Assembly (NCBI RefSeq): GCF_015832195.1
Contig: NC_052026.1
Coordinates: 12,325,619-12,389,618 of the forward strand
Direction of reading: 5' to 3'
Source of the DNA: Motacilla alba alba
Lineage: Eukaryota > Chordata > Aves > Passeriformes > Motacillidae
DNA: 64,000 bases
Below, one piece after another: positions 1 to 10,970 of the stretch (positions are counted from its first letter, which is position 1; each line of letters opens with the position of its first letter). The notes under the pieces are model-generated. The model was given only the letters and a program-made list of their open reading frames with translations. It searched no databases and had not been told where the DNA came from. Made by a program: the position numbers and the translations under genes.

Positions 1-1
1 A

Positions 2-814
2 ATCTGGAACTCCAATGAAAAAAGTGAACAGGTCTTTCAGGTGGATGGATTTTTCAAAACTATGGAAGGTGATAAAGAGCCCTTCTCCATCTATGCAGAG
101 AATGTGGTCTTGGCTACAGGAACATATGACAATCCTACCTGGCTTGGGGTCAAGGGAGAAAACCTTTCCTATGTCCACCACCAGCTGTCTGCCCTAGAAG
201 AAGCAGTGAAGAACAACAGTGTTGGCATCATGACAGACCCAGTCTTGATTGTAGGTGCTGGTCTGACAGCTGCTGATGCAATTCTCTTTGCTCACCAGTG
301 CAATATTCCAGTAATCCACGTTTTTCGGAGGCGAGTCACTGATCCTGGCCTTATTTTTAACCAGCTCCCCAAAACAGTGTACCCTGAATACCACAAAGTC
401 CACCAGATGATGAAAGAGCAGACAGCTGCCTGTGCTGGGCCCTACGAGCACTACATCAGCCTCCCTGAACATCACGTTCTCTCCTTTGGCAAGGACAAGA
501 AATGCATCTTTCAAGACAAAAACGGCTGTCAGAAAGCTTATAAAATTTCCATGGCTCTTGTTCTAACTGGCTCAAACCCCAACCTCTCCTTTCTGCCTAA
601 TGATGGCATTGACTTGGCATTGGACAGTGAGCAGCCAGTCAATCCAAAGAGGAATCCCATAGATGTTGATCCATTCACCTATGAATGCACTCAGGAGAAA
701 GGGCTCTATGCCCTGGGACCTCTAGCAGGAGATAACTTTGTACGCTTTGTGCAGGGAGGGGCTCTGGCTGTTGCCAGCTCTCTGTTAAAGAAAGCCAACA
801 AAAATCCCCCCTAA
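2..814 (+). CDS. OSGIN1: OSGIN1, oxidative stress-induced growth inhibitor 1, terminal coding exon (5' part outside window)
   Basis: The frame is open from base 2 to a TAA at 812-814, giving 270 residues of a longer protein. The window cuts into the exon, so no start codon is expected. Numbering from base 2, an ATG-type flavoprotein motif (LATGTYDNP) sits at about residues 37-45, and a Rossmann dinucleotide-binding motif (VGAGLTAAD) at about 84-92. Stretches such as RRVTDPGLIFNQLPK and the C-terminal GPLAGDNFVRFVQGGALAV are typical of OSGIN proteins. The end (ASSLLKKANKNPP) and NPIDVDPFTYE resemble OSGIN1 rather than OSGIN2. OSGIN1 is known as a stress- and NRF2-responsive regulator of growth and apoptosis with an FAD/NAD(P)-binding fold; its enzymatic activity is less clear. 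NECAB2 downstream gives independent synteny support. No frameshift or internal stop is seen. Confidence 0.95.
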   Translation: MWNSNEKSEQVFQVDGFFKTMEGDKEPFSIYAENVVLATGTYDNPTWLGVKGENLSYVHHQLSALEEAVKNNSVGIMTDPVLIVGAGLTAADAILFAHQCNIPVIHVFRRRVTDPGLIFNQLPKTVYPEYHKVHQMMKEQTAACAGPYEHYISLPEHHVLSFGKDKKCIFQDKNGCQKAYKISMALVLTGSNPNLSFLPNDGIDLALDSEQPVNPKRNPIDVDPFTYECTQEKGLYALGPLAGDNFVRFVQGGALAVASSLLKKANKNPP

Positions 815-1768
815 CAAAAAACCCCATCCCTGTACTACCTGTACTAGGGTGGGTTAGTGCTCTTTCCATCAAATCATCTGATTTGTATGTCCTCAGTTCT
901 CAAGGCCATTCCTGGTATTCTTCAAGGTTATGTGGAGAGTTAGTAAGTTCTTGCCGAGTTATTTGAGAAGATTAAGTGACCAAATACAGGCTGGGTTCCA
1001 CACACAGCAGTGTCTTCAATTCCTGGGAATTCAGCTCCTTTTCTGCACAGCTGTGCATGGTTACTGGGACTGAAGCTTGTGCCTGGAAAAACAAGGGGCA
1101 AGACAGGAATTGCTCTTCTATCTAAAACCCTCCAGGTGACTGAAAATTGGATTGAGGAATCAATGTTAATTCTTTTGAGAAAGCAGGCCTACAACACTGT
1201 GTCTGTTGGTGTCTTACAGTGTTTTGTCATGAAACAAAGTAAACTGACCTGGTTTTATTTACTCCTGTGGTTTGGCTGCATGTACTTGTTAGGCCAGAAA
1301 TCACTGCCAGGTGCTGCAGGTACCTCTTTGGCACACGGGGAGTACTCTGCCAGTAAAAACTGACATACAAACACTCAAAACTGTATTGTCTCACTGACAC
1401 TGGCAACAAGTAATATGTGATTCTTTAAAAAATCAAGAGATTCCTGTGATGGGTTCTTCTCCTTCCTGAGAAGAAATGGTACTGATTTGCAAATACTTGG
1501 TTTGCCATCTTGCAGCTTCCTGCTTTCTAAATCCTTAACCTGTGATAGCCAAACTCTTGGCAGCTGCTGTAGAGACAGGCAGAACTAAAGGGGAGCCACA
1601 GGTCCATCTTGGGACTGCCCACGTACTGTATGGGGCTTCTGCTGCATAGAGGATTCTGGAAAGGTGCAATATGTTATATACTGGGTGAATTACTAATGTA
1701 TTATGGTTTTTTTAAAAAAATATTTGTATAAGGGGAAATGGCACAGTCACTTTTTGGTAGCTTTATGC

Positions 1769-1786
1769 TATATATATATATATATA
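1769..1786. repeat. (TA)9 microsatellite in OSGIN1 3' UTR
   Basis: Nine uninterrupted TA units are visible. This is a likely length polymorphism within the OSGIN1 3' UTR. No function can be assigned. Confidence 0.9.
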
Positions 1787-2161
1787 AAACTTTTTATACT
1801 GTTTTTCTAGAAGATTTTTATTGGCAGAATATTTTATTACAGTCTTTCAGTCTGTTCTGAATCAGCTGGGGTAGATGGCAATGGTGCCTTATGTTGTAAG
1901 CAGCATTCTCAACAGACCTACAGAGGCTTTCATACCTCTCACAGGAAAAATTTCAGTCACAGCTAATTTAATCTGGTGTAAAAACAGACTCTACTCCCTG
2001 TGCTGCACTGAAACTCACTGACATCAAAAGGCCCTGAAAAACTGAGTGGGACAAGAAATCTGTAAATTAATTGGCCTGGAGCTGAGATGTGGGAGGGGCT
2101 TGTCTGTGAATTACTGTATCACTTGAATCTTCTGACTGACTACTCTTGTATGAAACTTTCC

Positions 2162-2167
2162 AATAAA
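2162..2167 (+). terminator. OSGIN1: OSGIN1 polyadenylation signal AATAAA
   Basis: A canonical AATAAA lies 1.35 kb after the stop codon. It is followed at about 2183-2200 by a GT/T-rich stretch (CTTGTGTTGGTTTT), the usual downstream element. Cleavage would fall around 2178-2190. I see no earlier canonical AATAAA in the 3' UTR, which makes this the likely main site. Confidence 0.8.
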
Positions 2168-2559
2168 GTGATTTCAGACTTACCTTGTGTTGGTTTTAAC
2201 TCTGAATATCTGACCCAGAGAAGACCTAATGAACTGTTCATCACCATCATCTTCCTGGTGAGTACCAGGGCATGGTTTGTGCCTGCTAAATCCTTCATCC
2301 CTCTGTTCCCTAGGAGGACCCTACTGTGAATTTTCTCTCCATTTATCTTTGTCTCTCCAGTAGGATGAAGAACCCTTGTGAAGTGCCATGCCTGTCTCTT
2401 GTGAGGCTAAGAGAGTGCCAAACCAGGTTATTTGCCAAGCTTGTTCTTGCCTGGGGGATCTTAGTTCTCTTTCATGTTCACCTGCTCTCTCCTCCTGTCT
2501 GCAAAATAACTCCAGATCACAGCCTAGACCAGTAAGTCACTTAAGACAGTTTAGAGCAG

Positions 2560-2850
2560 AAGGTGACAGTTTAGATTTGAAGGTGTCTGGTCCAACCCCA
2601 CTAAAGTTAGAAGTTGCTCAGTTAGACCTGTTTGCTCAGTGCCTTGTTGGGGAAAGCTTTGAATTTTTCCAGGACAGAGATTGCACTATCAACATTTGAT
2701 TGCCGCACTCAACGTTTTGCCACCTTTGTTGTCAAGAATTGTAGAGTATTTTCTTAACTAGTTGAATTGTCCCTACTGCAGCTTATCCACTGCCTCTAGG
2801 TTTGGTGGTTTTGGCTTTTTTTCCACTGAGAGGAGTGGTTCAATGTGTTA
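2560..2850 (-). mobile_element. Old CR1 LINE fragment, 3' region, antisense
   Basis: The reverse complement resembles the 3' part of an avian CR1 LINE. Recognisable pieces are GGTCCAACCCC near 2590, a 'GAGATTGCACTATCAAC'-like stretch near 2680, 'CCACTGCCTCTAGG' near 2790, and 'CCACTGAGAGGAGTGG' near 2824. Many substitutions and small indels mark it as an ancient copy. It carries no ORF, and its boundaries are approximate. Confidence 0.65.
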
Positions 2851-5800
2851 AAATATCAATACTCACTCTTCCCTGCAGGCTGAGACTAAAGTGCCCTCAG
2901 TATTTTGTGAACACAGAAGAGGAATGAGTTTCCTGGTCTGTGTCCCTGTTCACTGGCCAGAGGGGTGGCGATGCCCCCAGGGCTCTCTTTGACAGCATGA
3001 CTCTACATGAGCTGGTACTTTCCCCTGATTCTGTTATCCTGGCAATGTGGGCATACCAAAGGAGGGATAATGTGCTTCTGTGATCTTCTGCAGCTAACCT
3101 TTGCTAAAAAAAGTTCAGTGATCAGTGCTCACCTCTGAAAATGCTGCTTTTGGCTACGTCTTCCTGTCTCAAAAGGAAATGAGGAGGAGAACAAAAGCCA
3201 AAGAGCATTTAAAAAAACCAAGGGGTGCTGGCATGTGCTGGGAATAAGGTCACAAGATTGGTGTCAAGGGGAACGCTGCCCTTCCCATCAGGGAGATCAA
3301 AGTCACAGTGTTCATGCTGATCATTCCTGCATCCCATAGTGCATTATGCTGAACTAATTTGCCCTGCACGGGAGAGCTCCTAACTAGGTCAGCAGCCTGA
3401 GCCTCAGTCAGGGGAGCTGGCGTGTCTGTTTGAAATCACCTCCTTTCCTGCCCAAGAGGGACAAGCTAATTGCCTACCCCGTGCAGGATCGGAAAGGGAA
3501 GTGGTTTTCCACAACTGATGCTTAGAAAATATCCTACATTCTGCCCGCAAGGGATGTCAAAGTAGAGAATCTCAATAGCAGAATTGTAGCAGAATTGGTG
3601 GTTTAGTCATCAACTGCAGGTCCTCAGGGCAAGGCTGTGTGCTTCTAATTCAAGTTGTCATTCAGCTCTCTGTATCCAGGGAGGCAACTATGAATTATTG
3701 TTCCAAAACAATCAGCTGTGAGAGTCAACAGATACCGACTTTGTTATGAGTGCAATTCACCCAAGCATTATAACCTTGACCTGCAGCATGTGACAGGACC
3801 AGGAATAAAACCAGGCACCTCCTGGGCCCTCTGCACAGCCATGCAGCTCTGTCAGGTGACACCCTAAATGCTTCCCCCCATCTCCACTGCTGCTGCTCAG
3901 GCCAGCCTGGAGCTCACCCTGGGGAGCCAGCTGGGTGTTTAACATCTGAGACCACTCTGCCTCTCTCCTGTCCCCTGCCAGTCATTTGGTGTCCCCTCCC
4001 TGCTGCCACTGGGGAATTCCCGCAGCCACAGTGACCAGAGCAGGTCCCTCAGGGGAGCCTCAAGCAACTCCCTGCTCAGCTCAAGTTGGATAGGGTAGAT
4101 TGTTTTTTTTATACAGAGCTCTGGCTGCAGCTAAGAAGTGATGCTCATTCTGCCACAACAAGGGCTCCATGTCAGGGACTCATTTTCCCTTCCTCAGGGC
4201 TCCTCAGCCTCCTTTGGTCACCAGTTGCATCCTTGCAGAACAAGCTCCCGAGATCTGCTGGTACTCGCTAGGAACAATGGAAAATTATGCCTTCAGAACC
4301 CAAATGAAGATTTGAAGTTTACCAAGGAGACAAAAAACAGAATTGTGGTTTTCTGATTTTACAGTGTTTGTGAGTCCTTGTGGTCATGGCTGATGTATTT
4401 TAAAATCACCTGTGGGTGTGGCAGAACTGAGTGTACAAGTCTGAACTCAGGTACATTCATTATGCAATTAAAATACAAACTTACTGCTTCTGCTTTTTGC
4501 TTTGGTGAAGGTCTTGTGAGATGTCAGAGCACATTCGTTGAGAGCTTTTGCTTCTTAAATGAAGGGAAGGGTGGCCCCTATTTAAAAGGAGCCATCTTTT
4601 ATGTATCACCTAAATTCAAATAATTTCAATAAGATAGTCTTGTGAGCTCCTTTGATCCTTCAGCCTTCACTTTTTTTTGGCAGCACTTCTGTCTTTGAGC
4701 ACAGGACTAAATCCAGCCACATCTTGGCCAGACCACTCTATTTAAAAGGTCTACAGAGCATTGTGATACATTGCAAGTCCAATGATTGCCCAAGTCTTAG
4801 CTTTAAAAGGGCCCTTAGGGAGCTGTCAGGCTGTTGTAGATGTAGTGGTTTAAATTAACCTGCTTTATTTGTGAAATACAGATATTTGTGGGCGGGCCAG
4901 CAGCCAGCACATCACTGCTGACTGACAGCTCCTGAGGTCAGGCTGAGCTGCTTCTAACTGGGGACACTTGGGGAGTGGATGCTGTGGGAGTCTTCTAGCA
5001 GAAGAGGCTTCAAGGTGGAACAAACCCTAGAGGCTCCAGGGAAAAATACCTGACTTCCAGGGCTCTTATACAAGCCATGAAGGTGGAAGAAAGCTCCTGG
5101 CTGGAGAGCAGCTAAGTGGGGAGGAAGAAAAAAGAGCACAAATTTTGTTGCTATTGTTGGCTGGCTCCCACCTTCTGCCAGAGCCTGGGAAGCTGCACGG
5201 ATCCTCTGTGCAGGAAGAGTTTCCTTTGGCATTCCTGGGGACAAGCCCTTAGGCCAGGACAAAACCTGGGCTGTTTGATGTGCAGCTCAGAGAGATTCTG
5301 AGAGAGTCTGCTCTGGCATGAGAAGGAAAACCCCTCACAGGTGTTCTGCCTCTGTATGAATGTGCCCTTCTGCTCCGTATGGGCACCCACATTACACAGC
5401 TTGGCTTAGGAAGAAGCACCTATGAGTATATTGACTTACAGGAGCAGAGCAGGCAGCCCTCATGAACTTTTTGCAAAGAAAGCAGAATGGGTTTTGTTTT
5501 CCAGGCCAATTTTTTCTGGTTGCATTCATTTCTTGGAAGGACTGTCAACAGTTCTGCTTTGTTTTACGTCTACGCCGCAGCAAGTTGGAAACAAGGGAAA
5601 GGAAGGGAATCCTGAGCCAGGCAGCAACCACGCACAGGCAGCGTGGCCCTGCTCCACAGCCAGCATCCCTGCCAGCTGGGAAAACTGCTCTGGAAGGTGA
5701 CAGGGCTATTTACCTAAGATATTTACCCTGCAGGTGAATTTCCATATCTCAGTCTCACTGGAAGTGCAGGGGCTGGGAAAATGAGGGTGGGAGCCTCCTT

Positions 5801-6830
5801 TAGGAGGGGATCCCTCCTTTAGGGACAGGGCTGCAGCTGCAGGGGCTGTGGTGCCTGGGGTCCGGGCTGCTGGAGCACAGCCCAGCTCTCTCCGGGGTGC
5901 AGCAGGGCTGGGTACAGCTCCAGAGCTGCTAATGTGCCCGGGGAGTGAGGCTCGCCAGGGGCTGTGGGAAGGGAAAGTTACTGCTGATGACGAAGTGAGG
6001 ATTTGGGGGTTTTGTATTGGGTAAATTTCCAAATCTGAGTTGTGCTTTTGTAAGCCGCTGAAGCTTTTGCCAGAGAGGCAAACTTTAACCAGAGGACAAG
6101 CAAAAGGCAGGATGGACTCATTCCTATAATGGCAAATAAATAGAAAATCAGGAGAGCTGTGTTTTTTTTGGAGACCACAGGCAGTTTTAGATCTAAAACA
6201 TTCATTCTTTTCCAGAGCCAGCCCCGTGGAGCAAACCTCATTTACAACTTGGCATTAATACCCGAGCTATGCAGCGTTACGGTAACTCGGAGTCAGCAGA
6301 GGTCTCAGAGGCACGGGGAGCTTTCAAAGCTAATAAACCAACCAATAGATCTTTCTATTGAAAAGCCATGGAATTTCTATGCCAGAAAAAAAAAAAATCT
6401 TTGGTATTTTCCTGGGGTAATAAATGGACTTTTCATTTTAAACATTAAGGTCTTCTAGCAAAACCAAACAAATGATAAAGTGGTGGGATGCTGAGTGCAG
6501 ATGCCCCCGTGGCTGCAGTGCCCTGGGAGCACCCTGGTCCATGCCAGGTTCATCCCATCCCTCATCCAGGCATCCTGCCTGGGGACCAGCAGGGACACAG
6601 GGCCTGCCAGGGCTTGTCCAGCTGGGAGGAACATGAACACACACGGTGTGTGATGAACATTGTGACACAGAGAGGGACAAGATCTCTGTCTCCCCAAGCT
6701 GCAATGGTGGCTGCAAAAAAGATGGACGAGTCAAGTTGCACAAAGTTAACGTAGCAGTGTTGTTTCTAAGCAAATCTGAATTGGTGGCAAGTTTATGCCA
6801 TGTGAATCCCTCATGCTGTGCAGCTGAGTT

Positions 6831-6869
6831 TTCCCTTTTTTTTTTTCCTTTTTTTTTTTTTTTTTCCCC
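6831..6869. repeat. Long pyrimidine (poly-T/C) tract
   Basis: T-runs of 11 and 17 bases are joined by CC and flanked by CCC and CCCC, giving a pure C/T strand of about 39 bases. It could be a slippage product or the decayed tail of a minus-strand retroposed sequence. No element body is recognisable beside it. Confidence 0.85.
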
Positions 6870-6969
6870 TCTGATCTGGTTGCTGGGATGCCAGGGCTGG
6901 ATTTGCTGTGCTATCAAACCACAGCCTGGGAAAGAAGCAGCGCTGGCAGATGCTGATGTGTCGTGGCTC

Positions 6970-7036
6970 GGGGCTGCAGGGGCTGCAGGGGCTGCAGGCT
7001 GCAGGGGCTGCAGGGCTGCAGGGGCTGCAGGCTGCA
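6970..7036. repeat. GGGGCTGCA-type minisatellite, 8 units of 7-9 bases
   Basis: Units of 9, 9, 9, 7, 9, 8, 9 and 7 bases follow one another, all variants of GGGGCTGCA. The mix of lengths shows slippage at the G-run. On the minus strand the array is read as a Pro/Ala/Gln/Leu-rich peptide, which produces an artefactual long ORF. The plus strand has runs of 2-4 G at short spacing. Confidence 0.9.
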
Positions 7037-10000
7037 GCTGACGCTGCTGCACAGCTCTGGGGTGGGACATGCTGTGGGGGGTGAGTGACAGCCCTGCCTG
7101 AGCTGGCAGCCCTCACGGGGCAGGTGTGGGGGCCTGCCTGGGACTGCCACAGTGCAGGTGGGAGAGGTTTGCAGGACTGACTCTGCAAGTAGAAAACCCA
7201 AGGAAAGGGAAACTGGATATCCAGGGAATCCACGCCTCAGCAGTTTTCCTGGTTGGGAAGGATGGTGTCAGCATAGCCAGGAAGGCTGAGCCAGTTCTGG
7301 GCACTGGGATGAGAGCATGGTTTCAAGCTCAGATGTTGCAACTGAAGTTTTCCCTGAATCCTTTCCAGCACCTGTTTGCCAAACTCCCTCTGAAGTTGCT
7401 GTAAATGCTGCTCCTGTCACAGAATCTCTGCCCAGGAAATTACAGTGATAATGAACAGTGAGACACGTGAGCAGTGAGAGGGAAGGGTGGCATTTCATGT
7501 GAATGAATTACAGGTGATGGACACTGCCTGAAGTATCCTACTTGCAAAAACATCCTTCATGCCCCATATTGCACCTTCATGAAACTTGAACAAGAGATTT
7601 CTCAGGAGGGTGAATAACTGGCATTGTTTTTGCTGGCTGGAGTACAGCTGGGATGGCTTGGGGCAGCACGTTAATGCATGCAGGGTGCAACCTCTGCAAT
7701 ATATTGACCTGATCAAACATGTAATAGTAAGAAGGTTTTCTCCTCTGAAAAGAAAATCTTTAAAATCCTTCTTCTGTTTTTTTTTTTTGGAAGGGAAAGC
7801 AAGACCTTTGGAAAAGTTTCACTAAAAGCAGAGGCAGAAAGCTGCATTCGATCAGGGACTTACAGCAGAGCCTCAGACACTGCAGTGAACACTGAAACCT
7901 TTGGCATCCCAGGGTGGATTTCTGGTCCCCTTTTGGGCTAATGACCCATCTCAAGGCTGGGAGAAATTTCAGAATTGTGTTACACCAGAACTGGTTTCTT
8001 CCTCTGCATAATTCTAGGTTTGGTGAACAGATGTTTATAAGAAACAAAAGAGGTTCCCAGGCTTGTTGTGGGGCTCTGCCGCAACCACTTGTACTGATTT
8101 ATAGTGAAGATCACTGTCATCCTGAGGCTGATATAAGTTCTCAATCCTGAAAATCGAAATACTTATTTAAGTATTTTTCAGGGGGCTGAAGAAGCAAGAG
8201 TCTGAGAAAAAAATCGAGTTATATAAACAAATATTATCTGTCTGATGTAACACTCCAAATACCTCATGCACTGAGTAATCTGGATATGACATAACAGGGG
8301 AGCTGGATGAGAGCAGGCCAAGTGAATTGTTCTCATCCTGAAACAACGGAAAATAAATCAAAGGGGGGTAGAATTGCTCATTCCCAGGCTTCCCTGTGAC
8401 CTTCCTTGTGCTCTGTTACGTCCATTTCCACCAAAAATTTCCTCTTCCTTTAAACAATGCAGTGGATACCCCTCTGTCCCACTGGGAAAAGGCTCATTGC
8501 AGAGGAATTGATGCAGCTCTGCTGGAGCAGATCCCCACTTGCAAGTGGAGCATGTGACACTTTCCCAGTGTTAGGTCAGGAAAACTGTGGGAATTTAAAA
8601 GCAATCCCACAGCTAAAACAATAAAGTCTGGCTCTGGTCAAATGTCATCACAGATGAACCACCCCTTACGTGTGTGGTTCCAACAGCCTGTGAGTGCTGC
8701 ACTGAGGAGGGAAGCAGAAATGCACGGGATAAAAGTGTTCATTCTCTTAGGGGCTGAATGACTGATCCCCACACTCCCAGTGAGGCTGGAAGGTCCCAGT
8801 GGCCCCTGCTTGGTGAAAGAAATAATACTGAGCATTTTCAATACAGAAATAGAATTTTCATATTCCTCTGATTCCCTAATACTCAGATTTGTCAGGATGA
8901 TATTTTTCTAATTATCTCCTAGTTTAAAGTGTATTTTACATTTAGGGAAGGCTCAGTCCATTTGTATTATGACTTGAAACTCACCTGGATGAGTTGGGTT
9001 TTTTTTCTTTTCTGACAACTCTTACAACAACAAATAACAATATTCTCAATAAACAGTCCATCCGAGGAAACGTGACTCCCAGCCAAGATCGACTTAGAAA
9101 TCCTTGCAGTGGCCACAGGTAGGCAAGGAGGATTCAGTGTGTCCCAGGGATTGCCAGTGCCTGCTCTGGCAAGTAGGGTTGTCCAGAGCAGGGAACTGAA
9201 GGGAAATCTGCAGCAGGGCAGTGAAGATATAAGAGGCCAAAAGATGACAAGCCTGATGAACTATTTGAGGAGACTTCCTTGGATTTGGGCTGGAGCATCT
9301 GAGCAGCCCTGCAGCTGCTGAAGGCTCTTTGGAGGCTGCTCCCATGCACAGCTCAGCTGCTGCTGAGGCCAGAAACCAGCTGGACATGCACTGCGTTTTC
9401 CTCGCTCTCCTTTGGATGAGAAATGCAGCACATAGAAGGAGGTGGAGGAGTGATATTATTACAGGCAGCTGGGAAATTGTGTTGCTTTTAATTAAAGGTG
9501 GACATTTTCTAGGGCTGTTGAACTGCCCTTCAGCAATGCCATGTGGCCCTTGGATGAAGCTGATCCCTGCTGTGTTGTTAGTCTGGGAAGGGCAGATATT
9601 TCGGGAAATACCTGCTGGAAGGGCAGTGCTTCACTGACATGTAAATGTGGTGGGTTCAAAGAGGCCTTTGTGGAAGGCACAGGTGCCTTTATCTCCTCTC
9701 TGTTTTCAGCTGTTGTAAGCCTTATTTACACCAAGAGCCCCTCAGTGCAGGGCATGGGTGAGCATCCTTGTGCTGCGTTAGGAAGCCCAGGATGGCATTT
9801 ATGGCAGCCTGCTTGCCCAGGGTGGGACTGCTGAGCCCCAGCCCCTGGCCAGCTCACCTCCTTACCTGACAGCAAGTGTAAAGATGCCCTGGTGCTTGTA
9901 TTTCAGTGAATGCTAAAGGCAATCACTGTTTATTTGTGTAAGGAACAGCCCCAACTGCAGCCTCCTGGCAGTACCTAATCCTCTGTCAGAGCTGGGCTCT

Positions 10001-10472
10001 GCCCATTCTTCTGAGCATTTTGTGGTTGATACTGGGCAAGGCTGTCACCCAAGCACATAATGTTGGGAGGGCTGTTTATGATGTTGGCATGTGAATCACC
10101 ACAGGATTGGGCATGGACAGCCTGCAGTTCAGGAGGAGGATGGATACATGATGGCATTGCATTGTCAAAAACCCATCCCCAAAAGTTCTTGAGAAAACCT
10201 CCCTTGGCAGTGCACTCAGAAACATATGGGACTATTCTGTTAGCCAAAGCTTTGGTATTTTGCCTTAAAAAGGGAGCATCCAATGCTTTTTTGCAGCCTG
10301 CCAGGGGGGATGAGCACTGGTGTCTGCTTTGTGGGGTGTAGGAGGCAGCTCTGCTGTGATTGCCAGCACAGACCTTGCCAGCACAACAGCATATGCTCTA
10401 AAACAGGACTGAGGGAGGGGATGGGTCAATAACCCAGAAACACCCATATGCCATTTTACAAAAACTACACAA

Positions 10473-10970
10473 TCACCACAAAGTCCTTGAATGGCTTGGA
10501 TTGGAAGGGATCTTAAAGATCCTCTGGTGTCAAAGCCCATCCTTGGGCAGCACACCTTCCATTGGAGCAGTTTGCTCAAAGTCCCGTCAAACCTGGCCGT
10601 AAACACTTCCAGAGATGAGATATCCTCAGCTTCTCTGGGCAGCCTGTGCCAGGCCTCACCACCCTCACAGGGAGAGTTTCTTCCTAGTGTCCAATCTAAG
10701 CCTTCCCTCTGTCACTTTGAAGCCATTCCCCCTCGTTTGGTCACTCCAGGCCCTTGCCCAAAGTTCTTCTCCATCTCTCTTATCTCAGACCCTCTTTAGG
10801 AACTGGAAGGGGCTCTAAGGTCTCCCTGGAGCCTTCCCTTCTCCAGGCTGTACAACCCCAGCTCTCTCAGTCTGTCTCCATGGCAGGGGTGCTCCAGCCT
10901 CTGACCATGTTGTCTCCTCTGCAGCAGCTCCACATCCCTCTTAGGGACTGGGAGCCCCAGCTGGCTGCCT
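10473..10970 (-). mobile_element. CR1 LINE 3' fragment, antisense, about 0.5 kb
   Basis: On the plus strand this reads as the reverse complement of a CR1 3' end. Its pieces appear in the expected order: 'CTTGGATTGGAAGGGATCTT', 'CTTCTCTGGGCAGCCTGTGCC', 'CTCACCACCCTCACAG', 'AAGCCATTCCCCCTCGTTTG', 'GGTCTCCCTGGAGCCTTCCC' and 'CTCCAGGCTGTACAACCCCAG'. It is truncated at its 5' side (right end), as usual for CR1, and its terminal octamer end near 10473-10490 is decayed. No intact reverse transcriptase is present. This is the longest mobile-element fragment in the window. Confidence 0.93.

Larger units (their letters stand above)
815..2185 (+). other. OSGIN1: OSGIN1 3' UTR
   Basis: Non-coding sequence runs from the OSGIN1 stop codon to the first convincing polyadenylation signal at 2162. 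It contains two ATTTA pentamers (1257-1261 and 1966-1970), a TA dinucleotide tract at 1769-1786 and T-rich stretches, as is common in 3' UTRs. The end at about 2185 is inferred from the signal; transcript data would fix it. The short ORFs in this stretch match no family I recognise. Confidence 0.75.

Noticed and set aside
6438..7070. 210-codon minus-strand ORF rich in Pro, Ala and Gln, plus overlapping ORFs in other frames
   Set aside because: Its long open part is produced by the GGGGCTGCA minisatellite and the poly-pyrimidine tract (Lys/Glu run). All frames are open there, which is a compositional effect. No family resemblance.
8620..8625. AATAAA (also 57023-57028) as possible gene ends
   Set aside because: No coding exon or GT-rich downstream context precedes or follows these copies. 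AATAAA occurs by chance in A/T-rich DNA.
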